Of a DNA stretch of 64,000 nt, positions 34,182 to 43,740 are shown one piece after another. The translations under genes and the position numbers were made by a program. The DNA is from Lewinellaceae bacterium (GTDB lineage Bacteria > Bacteroidota > Bacteroidia > Chitinophagales > Saprospiraceae), in the NCBI GenBank assembly GCA_020636435.1, contig JACJXX010000002.1, positions 2,046,001-2,110,000 of the forward strand, in the 5' to 3' direction. Numbering within the stretch: position 1 is the stretch's first letter; the number at the start of each line of letters is the position of its first letter. The notes under the pieces were generated by a model. It was not told where the DNA came from. It was given only the letters and a program-made list of their open reading frames with translations, and ran no database searches.

Positions 34182-35363
34182 ATGGAGACCATAAACCGCA
34201 ATCGCCTGTTCATCGCAAGTTGCATGGCTTTAGCCGTTACGTCCATGACCTTTGCCATCCGGGCCCGCCTGGAGACCGTTTTCGGGCCGCACGGAATAGG
34301 CCTTTCCCTGGAAGAGATAGGAATCGCCTTTGGCCCGGCCTTCTGGGGCTTTACCCTGGCTATGGTCATAGGAGGCCCGCTGGTCGACGCCTTAGGCATG
34401 AAGCGCATTGTGTGGGGCGCATTTATTACCCATGCGGTTGGCATTCTGGCTACCCTGCTGGCGACAGATTTCTGGACCCTCTTCTTTGGCACCCTGGCGG
34501 TCGGCATCGGCAACGGTTTTGTGGAAGCGGCCCTGAATCCCATGGTGGCCAGCATGTTCAAAAGCGACAAGACAAAAATGTTGAACCGGTTCCACGTTTG
34601 GTTTCCGGGGGGCATCGTCATCGGCAGCGTCATGGGGTATCTGGTAGTAGATGTATTCGGGCTGGGCTGGCAAATAATGGTGGGGATTTTGTTTATCCCC
34701 CTTATCATCTATGGATTGCTGTTTTGGGGGCAAACTTTTCCCCGTACCGAACGGGTGGAAATGGGCGTTACTACCGGCCAGATGTGGGGCGCTTTAGGCA
34801 AGCCGCTCTTCCTGTTCATTGCCTTTTGTATGTTGCTGACCGCCGCCACTGAACTGGGCACCAACCAACGCATCAGCTCTTTGCTGGGCGATACAGGGGT
34901 AGCGCCCCTGTTGGTGTTGGCCTTCATCAACGGGATTATGGCAGTTGGGCGTGGTTTTGCCGGGCCTATTGCCCACCGGCTGAGCACTTCGGGCATGCTC
35001 TGGTTCTCTGCTATCTTTTCCTTCCTGGGGTTAATGGCCCTGAGCATGGCGAGTGGCGCGATGACGTTTGTGGCAGCCGCTGTTTTCGCAGTCGGCATTA
35101 CCTTTTTCTGGCCGACCATGCTGTCCTTCGTCGCCGAACATGTCCCGGAAAGCGGCGCTCTGGGCTTATCCGTAATGGGAGGGCTTGGAATGCTTTCCAC
35201 TTCCATCGTTTTGCCGCTGATGGGGCGGGTGATGGATGAGAATGTATCGGGAGCAGGCACCTTGCAACTCATGGCCATCCTGCCCGCCATTCTGATCCTG
35301 CTGTTCGGCGGGCTGTTCTTTTACATGAAAAAGCGGAAAGCGGCTGCGCTGGAGGGGGTGTAG
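34182..35363 (+). CDS. MFS transporter, probably sugar
   Basis: Protein of 393 residues with about 12 membrane spans in two halves. The N-terminal half has the MFS loop pattern GGPLVDALGMKRI between spans 2 and 3; span 5 contains GGIVIGSVMGYLVVD. The last helix ends in KKRKAAALEGV. It starts 21 bp after the cytochrome/DUF1080 lipoprotein gene and is presumably co-transcribed with it. Context suggests uptake of the mono- or keto-sugar released outside, to be processed by the Gfo/Idh/MocA enzyme encoded 500 bp downstream. The substrate cannot be read from the sequence. Confidence 0.88.
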   Translation: METINRNRLFIASCMALAVTSMTFAIRARLETVFGPHGIGLSLEEIGIAFGPAFWGFTLAMVIGGPLVDALGMKRIVWGAFITHAVGILATLLATDFWTLFFGTLAVGIGNGFVEAALNPMVASMFKSDKTKMLNRFHVWFPGGIVIGSVMGYLVVDVFGLGWQIMVGILFIPLIIYGLLFWGQTFPRTERVEMGVTTGQMWGALGKPLFLFIAFCMLLTAATELGTNQRISSLLGDTGVAPLLVLAFINGIMAVGRGFAGPIAHRLSTSGMLWFSAIFSFLGLMALSMASGAMTFVAAAVFAVGITFFWPTMLSFVAEHVPESGALGLSVMGGLGMLSTSIVLPLMGRVMDENVSGAGTLQLMAILPAILILLFGGLFFYMKKRKAAALEGV

Positions 35364-35373
35364 GTGGATGGTT

Positions 35374-35599
35374 TTGGACTTTGAACGTTCTGGAAAATGC
35401 CCTTTGAGGGCCAGGTTTAAGTCGGACACGAGCGAAGCGACTGACGGAGTAAATCGGAAGGCGGAAGGCGGAAAAACCGCCGAAGAATGCCTGTTTTAGG
35501 CCATGTTCCGACTTCCGAATTCCCACCCCGACCTCCTTCGTCGGTACGGGACTTCCTTCGGTCGCTTCCGACTTCAACGCCAGTTCGTCCAAAGTCCAA
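35374..35599. repeat. 226-bp element with 14-bp terminal inverted repeats (MITE-like)
   Basis: TTGGACTTTGAACG at 35374-35387 and CGTCCAAAGTCCAA at 35586-35599 are inverted copies with one mismatch. Inside, nested inverted words occur (AAGTCGGA / TCCGACTT; GGCGG-AAAAA-CCGCC) together with the 38-bp core 35527-35564 shared in inverted orientation with 24501-24539. No transposase and no obvious target duplication are seen. Confidence 0.55.
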
Positions 35600-35603
35600 G
35601 ATG

Positions 35604-35692
35604 GTTGAATGGTTGATTAAGTTGATTAGTTGGCTTACGCTGAGCAGGGACGAGGCAACCTAATCACCTCAATCAACCTAATCAACTACTTC
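35604..35692. repeat. GGTTGATTA-family quasi-palindrome
   Basis: Left arm of GGTTGAATGGTTGATTAAGT words, right arm of CAACCTAATCACCTCAATC and repeats. The arms are imperfectly complementary. After it, 35693-35859 is AT-rich and probably contains the promoter of the oxidoreductase gene, though no clear box is seen. Confidence 0.55.
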
Positions 35693-35859
35693 TCTATACC
35701 AAATGCTATTGTTTTTATAAAATTATTCTTATTATTACGCCTTATTGAGCAACTATGAGGACATCTCAAAAACTTGGTTCTTTGAAGATCATCGTGTTTT
35801 GGAGTCAGCTATACTGATACACGCTGGTTGTCAAAGACGTTGAAATTTTAGCCAACCCT

Positions 35860-37011
35860 ATGAGTCGAAAAATCCGGATGGGAATGGTGGGTGGAGGTAT
35901 TGGCGCCTTCATCGGAGCCGTTCACCGAATGGCAGCAGCGCTGGATGGAGAAATAGAACTGGTATGTGGCGCTTTCAGCAGCGACCATCAGAAATCCAAG
36001 GCCTCTGGCGAGGCGCTTTATCTTCCATCCGGCCGTGTATATAGGAATTACGAGGAAATGATCCTTGCGGAGAAGCAATTGCCGGAAGGCGAGCGCATGG
36101 ATTTCGTTTCTATCGTCACGCCGAACCACGTTCACTACGGGCCAGCAAAGATGGCCCTGGAAAATGGCTTCCCTGTAGTTTGCGACAAACCGCTCAGCTT
36201 CGATATGAAAGAAGCCCTGGAGCTGGAAAAGCTGGTAAAAGAAACTGGCCTGCTTTTTGCCCTGACCCACAACTACACCGGCTACCCCATGGTCAAACAG
36301 GCGCGCGCCATGGTTCGCCGGGGAGACTTTGGGAAAATACGCAAAGTGGTGGTGGAATACCCGCAGGGTTGGCTGGCCACCAAACTCGAAGATACCGATC
36401 AAAAACAAGCCTCCTGGCGCACCGACCCGAAACGCTCGGGCATCGCCGGCGCCATGGGAGATATAGGAACACACGCTGAAAACCTCGCCGAGTACATTAC
36501 CGGGCTCCAGATCACTGAACTGTGTGCCGACCTGACCGCCTTCGTGGACGGGCGCCTCCTGGATGATGACGGCAATATACTGCTGCATTTCAAGAACGGC
36601 GCCAAGGGCATCCTGCACGCCAGCCAGATATCCGCAGGGGAGGAGAACGACCTCAATATCCGCGTCTACGGAGAAAAGGGCGGCCTGCAATGGCATCAGA
36701 TGGAACCCAACAGCCTTATCATCAAATGGCTCGATCAACCTATGCAGGTACTGCGCACCGGGGGGAGTAACCTCCAACCGGAAGCACAGGCCCATACCCG
36801 CATTCCGGCGGGCCACCCCGAAGGGTATCTCGAAGCCTTCGCGAATATCTACCGCAATTTCGCCCGCTGCCTGCGGGCTCAACTGCAGGGAAAAGAACCG
36901 GACCCGGTTTACCTGGATTTCCCAACGGTGAGCGACGGCGTCCGGGGAATGCAGTTCATCCTTAAAGTGGTGGAATCGTCGAAGAGCGACCGGAAATGGA
37001 TGGCGTTTTGA
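35860..37011 (+). CDS. Gfo/Idh/MocA family oxidoreductase
   Basis: Protein of 383 residues. The N-terminal Rossmann fold has the nucleotide motif GMVGGGIGAFIG (8-19), a typical IVTPNHVHYGPA stretch, and the family motif CDKPLS (~109-114) carrying the conserved lysine. The C-terminal domain has GAMGDIGTHAENLAEY, where the His of GTH is the usual catalytic residue. Enzymes of this family oxidise or reduce sugars and inositols with NAD(P), often forming or using 3-keto sugars. The neighbouring DUF1080 protein and MFS transporter make keto-sugar catabolism likely. The gene has its own 496-bp upstream region, so it may be separately transcribed. Confidence 0.92.
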   Translation: MSRKIRMGMVGGGIGAFIGAVHRMAAALDGEIELVCGAFSSDHQKSKASGEALYLPSGRVYRNYEEMILAEKQLPEGERMDFVSIVTPNHVHYGPAKMALENGFPVVCDKPLSFDMKEALELEKLVKETGLLFALTHNYTGYPMVKQARAMVRRGDFGKIRKVVVEYPQGWLATKLEDTDQKQASWRTDPKRSGIAGAMGDIGTHAENLAEYITGLQITELCADLTAFVDGRLLDDDGNILLHFKNGAKGILHASQISAGEENDLNIRVYGEKGGLQWHQMEPNSLIIKWLDQPMQVLRTGGSNLQPEAQAHTRIPAGHPEGYLEAFANIYRNFARCLRAQLQGKEPDPVYLDFPTVSDGVRGMQFILKVVESSKSDRKWMAF

Positions 37012-37138
37012 GGGGGAGAAAGAGGGGAATGGTTCAATGGTTCAATTGTCAGATGGCTATATGGTTATATGGTTGTCTATCAGCCTGTCAACAATGAACC
37101 CCGAACCCCGAATAATAGCAAACCAAAAACCTGTTGGT

Positions 37139-38914
37139 ATGAAGAATATCTACGCACTTTTTTCTTTTCTTTTCCTGGTTATATGGAGCCTCCGGGCTCA
37201 ACCCACCTGTGCCGACCCTGAACTCGTGCTCGAAGATGACATCGAAAACTACGCCTCCGGCGACGTGACCTTGCAGTCGCCCAACTGGGAGGCCTGGCCG
37301 GGCGGAGACGCCGGCGGCGGCATCGTGACCAGCGACCAGGCCAGTGGCGGCGCCAATTCCATCAGGATTGACGGGACTTCCGGCACAACGGACGCCCTTT
37401 TCCTCCTGGGGGATCAAACCTCCGGGCACTACATCCTGCAATGGGATATGCTGGTGGATAGTGGCCGCCAGGCCTACTTCAGCCTGCTGCATGAGTTTCC
37501 ATCCGAGGCTTCCGTCAACTGGGGCTTCGACGCTTACCTCACCGAAGGAGGCATCGGCCGCCTGGAACTGTACGACGGCTCCGATGATGTGGCTTTCTCA
37601 TATACGGTTGGCGACTGGTTTACCGTCCGCCTGCTGCTGGACCTCGACAACGATGAGGCCCGCCTGCTGGTGGGGGAAAACACCGTAGATGCCTGGCAGT
37701 TCAGCACCGGCTCCACCGATCTCCTGCAGATGAACTCCATCGAGTTCTGGACCGCAGATGATTCTTACCTTTTTTACATAGATAACCTGAAGCTGTCGGA
37801 GATACCCGCGCCGGAGGAAGGGCAGTATTGCTATACCGCCGTTGAACTGACTGCGCCCGATTTCTACCAGGTTCCCGAGCTGAGCTGCTACGGCGCCGGG
37901 TATGACCTGACCGGGAGCGCCGGGGCATTCGCCGGTTACTGGTTTTCTTATACCCCGCCGGAAGATGGCATTCTGTCCATCGCTTCCTGTGGCAGCGGCT
38001 TGGATACCGACACCCGGGGATGGATTTTCTCCGGCGAGTGCCACGATCTTAAAACAGTAGGCGTCAATGATGACCAATGTGACCGGGGCGATGGAAAGGA
38101 TTATTCCTCCTACCGCGAAGCAGTGGTCACGGGCGGCACCACTTATTATGTTATGTGGGACGATGTGTGGGAACCGACCTCTTTCGCCTTTGAACTGGGG
38201 TTCAACCCTGGCGCTGTGCCCGAACCCGGCAAATTCTGCCAGTCGGCCATAGCCATCGTCCCCGGGCAGTACGACGTACTGGAAATGACGGGAAATGCCG
38301 CTGTGGCCGGCCCTACCATCAACAATACGACTACTTCCGCGACCAATTATTCTCAATCGGAATGGTATGCTTTTACGCCTACAGTGGATGGCTTCATCAC
38401 CATTTCTTCCTGCGAGCTTTCCGGTTCCGACACGCATGTCTTTGTCTATACCGGAGACTGCTCCAGCTTTGAAGGGCTTACTCTGGAAGGACAGGACCGC
38501 AGCAGTTGCCCGCAGAACACCGGCTCCCTGCTCGAAAATTTGCCTGTCACGGCCGGAACGACTTATTACATCGAATGGATCGACCGCTGGACCGACGGGG
38601 CGGAGCTTTTCGGCTGGGATCTGATCTTCCAGGAAGCGCTGGCCGTATCCGAAGCCGAACTGGATGCCGGCCTGAGCGTCTTCCCCAACCCCGCCGGCGA
38701 GCAACTCAACGTCCGCTATGCGTTTGACGAAACGGTAGAAGTCCTGAATGTTCAACTGATCGACGCCCTGGGCCGCGGCCTGCGCCATTCCAGTTTGAAC
38801 GGCGTTCAGTCCGGCACTTTAGAAATGACCCTCCACAACCTGCCGGCTGGCCTGTATATGCTGCGCGTTTCAGCGGATGGCGCCGTAGTTGCCCGGCCGG
38901 TGGTGGTGAGGTGA
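37139..38914 (+). CDS. T9SS-secreted surface protein with pre-peptidase-like modules
   Basis: Protein of 591 residues. The signal peptide starts at this ATG (NIYALFSFLFLVIWSLRAQ); the frame is open upstream through TATGGTTATATGG-type repeat words, which are not coding. Residues ~25-230 form a concanavalin-like sandwich (DDIENYASGDVTLQSPNWEA, GGIGRLELYDG, WFTVRLLLDLDNDEARL). Then come two pre-peptidase-C-like modules (WFSYTPPEDGILSIASCGSG; WYAFTPTVDGFITISSCELS; each ending TTYY(V/I)xW). A type-A T9SS sorting domain is at the end (LSVFPNPAGEQLNVRY to ARPVVVR). All parts have close relatives in the next gene, so the pair arose by duplication. No catalytic domain is visible. Confidence 0.88.
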   Translation: MKNIYALFSFLFLVIWSLRAQPTCADPELVLEDDIENYASGDVTLQSPNWEAWPGGDAGGGIVTSDQASGGANSIRIDGTSGTTDALFLLGDQTSGHYILQWDMLVDSGRQAYFSLLHEFPSEASVNWGFDAYLTEGGIGRLELYDGSDDVAFSYTVGDWFTVRLLLDLDNDEARLLVGENTVDAWQFSTGSTDLLQMNSIEFWTADDSYLFYIDNLKLSEIPAPEEGQYCYTAVELTAPDFYQVPELSCYGAGYDLTGSAGAFAGYWFSYTPPEDGILSIASCGSGLDTDTRGWIFSGECHDLKTVGVNDDQCDRGDGKDYSSYREAVVTGGTTYYVMWDDVWEPTSFAFELGFNPGAVPEPGKFCQSAIAIVPGQYDVLEMTGNAAVAGPTINNTTTSATNYSQSEWYAFTPTVDGFITISSCELSGSDTHVFVYTGDCSSFEGLTLEGQDRSSCPQNTGSLLENLPVTAGTTYYIEWIDRWTDGAELFGWDLIFQEALAVSEAELDAGLSVFPNPAGEQLNVRYAFDETVEVLNVQLIDALGRGLRHSSLNGVQSGTLEMTLHNLPAGLYMLRVSADGAVVARPVVVR

Positions 38915-38952
38915 GGGTAAGGATGGGCATAAGTCCAATTTTGGGCTTTAAT

Positions 38953-39043
38953 CCACCCCCTGGCCCCCGCCAGCGGGGGATATCTCAACGTATATCTGCC
39001 AAAGTTGGGCAGAATCTCCCCCGCTGGCGGGGTCGGGGGGTGG
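38953..39043. repeat. 30-bp stem G/C-rich palindrome
   Basis: CCACCCCCTGGCCCCCGC... (38953-38982) is matched by its near reverse complement at 39014-39043, with CCCCGCCAGCGGGG motifs in both arms and a 31-nt spacer. It lies 38 bp after a stop codon and may act in transcript ending, though no T-tract follows. Confidence 0.7.
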
Positions 39044-39169
39044 AAATAACTATGGTGGTTCCCTGCCTCGTGGAGGTGAGGTAATGGCCGAAAATCAAAA
39101 AAAAATATCCGGCTCAAAGAGATTTATCCGGACTTCGGCGTGAGCTCAGTCGAATGCTGAACAGATGGA

Positions 39170-39206
39170 CGGCCAAAAATCAAAAATCAAAAATCAAAAA
39201 TCAAGC
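39170..39206. repeat. Tandem AAAATC heptamers
   Basis: Five consecutive near-copies of CAAAAAT (AAAATCAAAAATC...) in the leader region of the large surface-protein gene. The same word family is found at 24577-24602. The rest of 38915-39365 shows no gene. Confidence 0.65.
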
Positions 39207-39365
39207 CGCCATACGGCTCCCTCAACAAAATGTTTCCCCAAAACCAAATTTTAACGGCCTTATGGCTGACCAAACCCCCAAAATAACCAGGATGAAGTAT
39301 TGGAATTACGACTTTTTCCTTATTTTTTCGCACATAATTTTCACTTAAACCTAAATGCGTTTAGT

Positions 39366-42300
39366 ATGAAAAAAGACTACTTGTCTCGGTTGAATCTCAA
39401 CCCTTTCCTAACCAATTTTTTTACCACGCTGGTAGTGCTGTGTATGACGGCTTTTGCCGTTCAGGCACAGGTGGATGCTACGGTAGTGGTCACGGCGCCC
39501 GCCAGTGTCGCCGGCGATTACGACGCCCGGCAATCCAGCGAACCAGGCCTGGCCATGGAAGTTTCCGGCCCGGTGGTCCTGGCAATCGATACTACCGCTA
39601 CAAATCCGACTGCCTGTGGAAGCGTCACGGTTGACCTCACAGGAGCTATTGCCCTGATCGACCGGGGCACTTGTTCTTTCGTAGAAAAGGTGGCCAATGC
39701 AGCTGCTGCCGGCGCTGTCGCCGCGCTTGTCTGCAACAACGAGGTCGCCCTGCCCAACAAGGCCATCCTTATGGGTACTGCCGGCGCCACCATCCCCGCC
39801 GTGATGATCTCCTACAACGATTGCCAGACGATTCGCGCCGAGATCGACAACGGCCTGACGATCACGCTGTCGCCCACGGCTCGTGATTTTGTCGCAGGCG
39901 AGGTTTGCGATCAGGCGATTGAAATCTCTGCCGGCGTGCATACCGTCACCGCTGATGCATTCGATTCCGGTTATGGAGCCGTATTCGGAGGCGCCGGCAA
40001 CGCCATCTGGTATTCCTACACGCCTTCCGTCAACTCCCTGGTTACCGTGACTTCCTGCGACCTCACCATGGAAGATACCCGGGTCATTATCATGGGGGGC
40101 GATTGCGAAACTGCTCCTACAGATGGATTCATCAACTTCAATGATGATTGCGGGGACACCAACCTAGCTTCCGAGGTCAGTTTTCTGGCTACAGCCGGCA
40201 CCCGTTACTTCATCTACTGGGATGACCGCTGGAGCGATGCAGGCTTCGACTTCGAGATCATCGAAGGCGAACTGCCTGAGATTATTGGCACCTTTACCGT
40301 AGACATGACCAATGAAACGGTCAGCCCCGACGGCGTGAGCATGGTTTGGGCCTTCTCCGACGCCACGGATCTTGCCGATGTCAATGTCGTTGCCCTCTCG
40401 GATAACGGAGACGGCACCTGGTCCGGCACGGTTGCCCTGACTTCATTCGATACCATCGGTTATGCCTTTATGAATGGCATGTTAGACCCGGCCAACATCG
40501 AGGTTGTTCCGGATGAGTGCGGCCTGCCCTCGGGCTTCGGTTTCAATATCCGCCCGCTGATCGCAAATATAGACGTCGATTTTGAGCTGGACCCGGTATG
40601 CTTCGGCACTTGCCAGAGCTTCTGCCCCAGCGATGTGATCTCCTGCACCGACGCCGACGTCATCTTCTGCGATGAATTCGAAGGCGGCACCGGCAACTGG
40701 GTACTGGAAGGTGCCTGGGGACTGACCACAGCTCAGTCCTTCTCTCCGGACAACTCCCTGACCGACAGCCCGGGCGGCAACTACGCCGCCAATCAGAACA
40801 TCTCCGCTACCATGGCCAACGGGCTGGACCTGAGCACCTATCTCGATGCCACGCTGGCCTTCCGGGCCATCTATGACATTGAGGGTGGTAATTTCGATTA
40901 CTGTTTCGTGGAGGTTTCTACCAATGGTGGCTCCACCTGGATCGAGGTGGCCCGCTTCCTGGGCGAAGGCAACCTCTCGCCCTGGATACAGTACATATAC
41001 TCACTGGGAGGTTTCGTTGGCAATGACGATGTTCGCGTCCGCTTCCGCTTCTTCTCCGACGGCGGCTTTGAAGTCGACGGTATCTACATCGACGACGTGA
41101 TCGTCACCGCTTCGACGGAAGACAACTCTCCTCCGCTGATCCTGCATACCCCACCTGAGTACTATGAAAGCCAGTTAGGTGAAATTACCCAAACCGCTGA
41201 GATTGTGGATATCTCCGGCCTGGCCACTGCAGAGGTGGTGTACAGTGTCGATGGCGTCGCCGCCGGCTCGGTTGCCGGCACGGACATGGGCAACAACCAG
41301 TGGGACTTCGTCATTCCCGAGCAGGCGCCCGGCGCTCAGGTCGACTACTACGTCCGCGCAGTAGATGCCTCCAGCAACGCCAATGAGGCCATTTCTCCAA
41401 CCTTTAGCTACATTGCCGGCAATCATATTTTTTACGACGACGGAACAGTTGACTTTGTCAACGACCTCGGTCCGGACGCCACTACTATGGAGCAGGCGGC
41501 CGCCGTACGCATTACAATCGACGGTTCGACCACCATCGCTTACGCGCTGATCCGCAACTATACGGATACGAACCGCCCGAACGACAGCATCGACGTCCAC
41601 GTATGGGCGCCTGGCCCCGACGGCCTGCCCGGTGCAGACCTGATCGAGCCAATCCGGGTATTCCCGGAAGCTACCCTTAATGACAACAGCCCGATGACTC
41701 GGGTTGACCTGCGGCCTTACGCAGCCGAATTGACCGGCCTGTATGGCGATGTGTTCGTCGGCTTTTCCGTTCCGGAAGGCATAACCTGGACAGTTCAAAC
41801 CACTCCTGCCGTTGCCAACCGTACGGTCCAGCAGATCGGCGGCAACTGGAACCCGTACGCCAGCGACTACCACTTCCGCCTGGTCACCGGCCCGGTAGAC
41901 GAATTCACCTGCGGCGAGCCGGCTATTATTGTCGAAGACGATATTGAAGGCCTTGCTGCCGGCGATGCAGCCGGCCAGACGGCATGGTGGGGCGCATGGC
42001 CCGGCGGAACCGGCGCTGAAGTGACTACCGAGCAAGCGGAGAGCGGCGCGCAGTCCCTCAAGATGGCTGCAGGCGGAAGCCAGGATCCCCTGTTTGTCTT
42101 TGGCGACATCACGAGCGGCCACTATGTTATCCGTTGGGATATGTACATTCCGGATGGCAGCACCGGCTACTTCAACGTGCAGCACCTGGCGCCGACGGCT
42201 TCTGCCGGCTTCTGGGGACTGGAATGCTTCTTCACGGCTGGAGGAGTAGGCCGCCTGGAACTCTACGACGGTTCGCCCAATCATGCTTTTGACTACCCCT

Positions 42301-43610
42301 CTGATGCATGGTTCCCGGTTTTACTCTTTGTCGACCTCGACAACGACATTGCCCGGCTCATCGTTGACGAGCACTACGTCGACCAGTGGCAGTTCAGCAC
42401 GGGCGCCAATGCTGCCTCCATGGTCAATCAACTGAACAGCATCAACTTCTACCCTAGCGGCACGGACCTCTTCTACGTAGACAACGCCAACTTCTGGCGC
42501 ATCCCGAGAGCCAGCGAAGGCAAATACTGCTACACGGCCACTCCGGTCGGCGTGGGCAGCCACACCATCGCCGGCGCGGATTGCTTTGGCGCCGGCTACC
42601 ACTATGGCGGCACCGGATCGGCCTCAGGCGGCCTGGCTGGAGCCTGGTATTCCTACACGCCTACGGAAAGCGGGGTAATTACCGTTTCTTCCTGTGGCGG
42701 CGATTCCGACTCCCGCGTCTGGATTTTCAGTGGAGATTGCGATAACATCGCCGTTGTTGGCATAAACGATGACCGCTGCGAACAATCCAATGGCGACCCC
42801 TATGCTTCTTACAAGGAGGCGTATGTAGAGGCGGGTACGACCTACTACATCATGTGGGACGACCGCTGGGATGGCTTAAACTTCAAGTGGAATTTGGAAT
42901 TCTCTGCCGATGCTCCGATGGAGGCTGCCTTCTGCCAGTCAGCGCAGGTGGTTGAACCGGGTGAAATCTTCCTGGATCCCTTCGTAGGCGAAGCTTCAGT
43001 CGCCGGCGAAGACATTTTTGACATTTGTTCTAGTTCCGATGCCTGCCCGATGGGCTACTCCGGCTCCAACTGGTATTCCTTCACGCCGGAAGGCGACGGC
43101 ACGGTTACCATTTCTTCCTGCGATTCCGATACGGATACCTACGTATTTGTTTACACGGGTACCTGTGGTGATTACAGCTCCCTGCAACTGATCGCTTCCA
43201 GCGAAGACGACTGTGGCGCGAGTGGCCTGGCTTCCCTCATCGAAGGGCTGGAGCTTACCGGCGGCACTACCTACTACATCGAGTGGATCGATGAAGACAG
43301 CGATGCTCCGTTCATCTGGCTGCTCGACTTTGCCGTCGCAGTAGACGAAGTGGCGCTGCAGCAAGGCGTCAAGGTGTTCCCGAACCCGGCCAGCGACCTG
43401 CTCAACGTCCGCATCGACCTGCCGGAAGCTGCCGACAACCTGACAGTCCGCATGGTGAATACCTTCGGCCAGGTGGTCAGCGAGCGCTACTATGGCGCCC
43501 TGCAGACGGGCAATATCGAGATCAACGTGTCCAACATCCCGGCAGGCATGTACCTGGTGCAGGTGATGGACGGCACGGCTCAGTACACGCAATCTGTGAT
43601 CGTAGAATAA
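39366..43610 (+). CDS. Large T9SS-secreted multidomain surface protein
   Basis: Protein of 1414 residues. The chosen ATG gives the leader NFFTTLVVLCMTAFAVQAQ; an upstream in-frame extension would bury it. A PA (protease-associated) domain lies at ~30-180 (GAIALIDRGTCSFVEKVANA). Next come a pre-peptidase-C-like module, a MAM/lectin-like sandwich (~440-600, FCDEFEGGTGNWVLEGAW), an Ig-like segment, a second sandwich nearly identical in plan to that of the previous gene (EDDIEGLAAGDAAGQTAWW), two more pre-peptidase-C-like modules (WYSYTPTESGVITVSSC; WYSFTPEGDGTVTISSC), and a type-A T9SS sorting domain (VFPNPASDLLNVRIDL to TQSVIVE). No protease catalytic site is present although PA and pre-peptidase modules usually accompany one. 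A good terminator follows at 43661. Confidence 0.9.
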   Translation: MKKDYLSRLNLNPFLTNFFTTLVVLCMTAFAVQAQVDATVVVTAPASVAGDYDARQSSEPGLAMEVSGPVVLAIDTTATNPTACGSVTVDLTGAIALIDRGTCSFVEKVANAAAAGAVAALVCNNEVALPNKAILMGTAGATIPAVMISYNDCQTIRAEIDNGLTITLSPTARDFVAGEVCDQAIEISAGVHTVTADAFDSGYGAVFGGAGNAIWYSYTPSVNSLVTVTSCDLTMEDTRVIIMGGDCETAPTDGFINFNDDCGDTNLASEVSFLATAGTRYFIYWDDRWSDAGFDFEIIEGELPEIIGTFTVDMTNETVSPDGVSMVWAFSDATDLADVNVVALSDNGDGTWSGTVALTSFDTIGYAFMNGMLDPANIEVVPDECGLPSGFGFNIRPLIANIDVDFELDPVCFGTCQSFCPSDVISCTDADVIFCDEFEGGTGNWVLEGAWGLTTAQSFSPDNSLTDSPGGNYAANQNISATMANGLDLSTYLDATLAFRAIYDIEGGNFDYCFVEVSTNGGSTWIEVARFLGEGNLSPWIQYIYSLGGFVGNDDVRVRFRFFSDGGFEVDGIYIDDVIVTASTEDNSPPLILHTPPEYYESQLGEITQTAEIVDISGLATAEVVYSVDGVAAGSVAGTDMGNNQWDFVIPEQAPGAQVDYYVRAVDASSNANEAISPTFSYIAGNHIFYDDGTVDFVNDLGPDATTMEQAAAVRITIDGSTTIAYALIRNYTDTNRPNDSIDVHVWAPGPDGLPGADLIEPIRVFPEATLNDNSPMTRVDLRPYAAELTGLYGDVFVGFSVPEGITWTVQTTPAVANRTVQQIGGNWNPYASDYHFRLVTGPVDEFTCGEPAIIVEDDIEGLAAGDAAGQTAWWGAWPGGTGAEVTTEQAESGAQSLKMAAGGSQDPLFVFGDITSGHYVIRWDMYIPDGSTGYFNVQHLAPTASAGFWGLECFFTAGGVGRLELYDGSPNHAFDYPSDAWFPVLLFVDLDNDIARLIVDEHYVDQWQFSTGANAASMVNQLNSINFYPSGTDLFYVDNANFWRIPRASEGKYCYTATPVGVGSHTIAGADCFGAGYHYGGTGSASGGLAGAWYSYTPTESGVITVSSCGGDSDSRVWIFSGDCDNIAVVGINDDRCEQSNGDPYASYKEAYVEAGTTYYIMWDDRWDGLNFKWNLEFSADAPMEAAFCQSAQVVEPGEIFLDPFVGEASVAGEDIFDICSSSDACPMGYSGSNWYSFTPEGDGTVTISSCDSDTDTYVFVYTGTCGDYSSLQLIASSEDDCGASGLASLIEGLELTGGTTYYIEWIDEDSDAPFIWLLDFAVAVDEVALQQGVKVFPNPASDLLNVRIDLPEAADNLTVRMVNTFGQVVSERYYGALQTGNIEINVSNIPAGMYLVQVMDGTAQYTQSVIVE

Positions 43611-43660
43611 ACTTACCGGCAGTTGCTGCTGAAAGGCAGTTGATTGCCCTGTAAAAAGAG

Positions 43661-43699
43661 AAAGGCCTTCCTCCGCGACTGCGGGGGAGGGCCTTTTTG
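43661..43699 (+). terminator. Intrinsic terminator
   Basis: AAAGGCCTTCCTCCGC (43661-43676) pairs with GCGGGGGAGGGCCTTT (43681-43696) over a GACT loop, followed by TTTTTGTG. It is placed 51 bp after the stop codon of the large surface-protein gene. Confidence 0.85.
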
Positions 43700-43740
43700 T
43701 GTTGGCATTAACCTGGAGGATGTGGTTGGGCTGATTAGGA

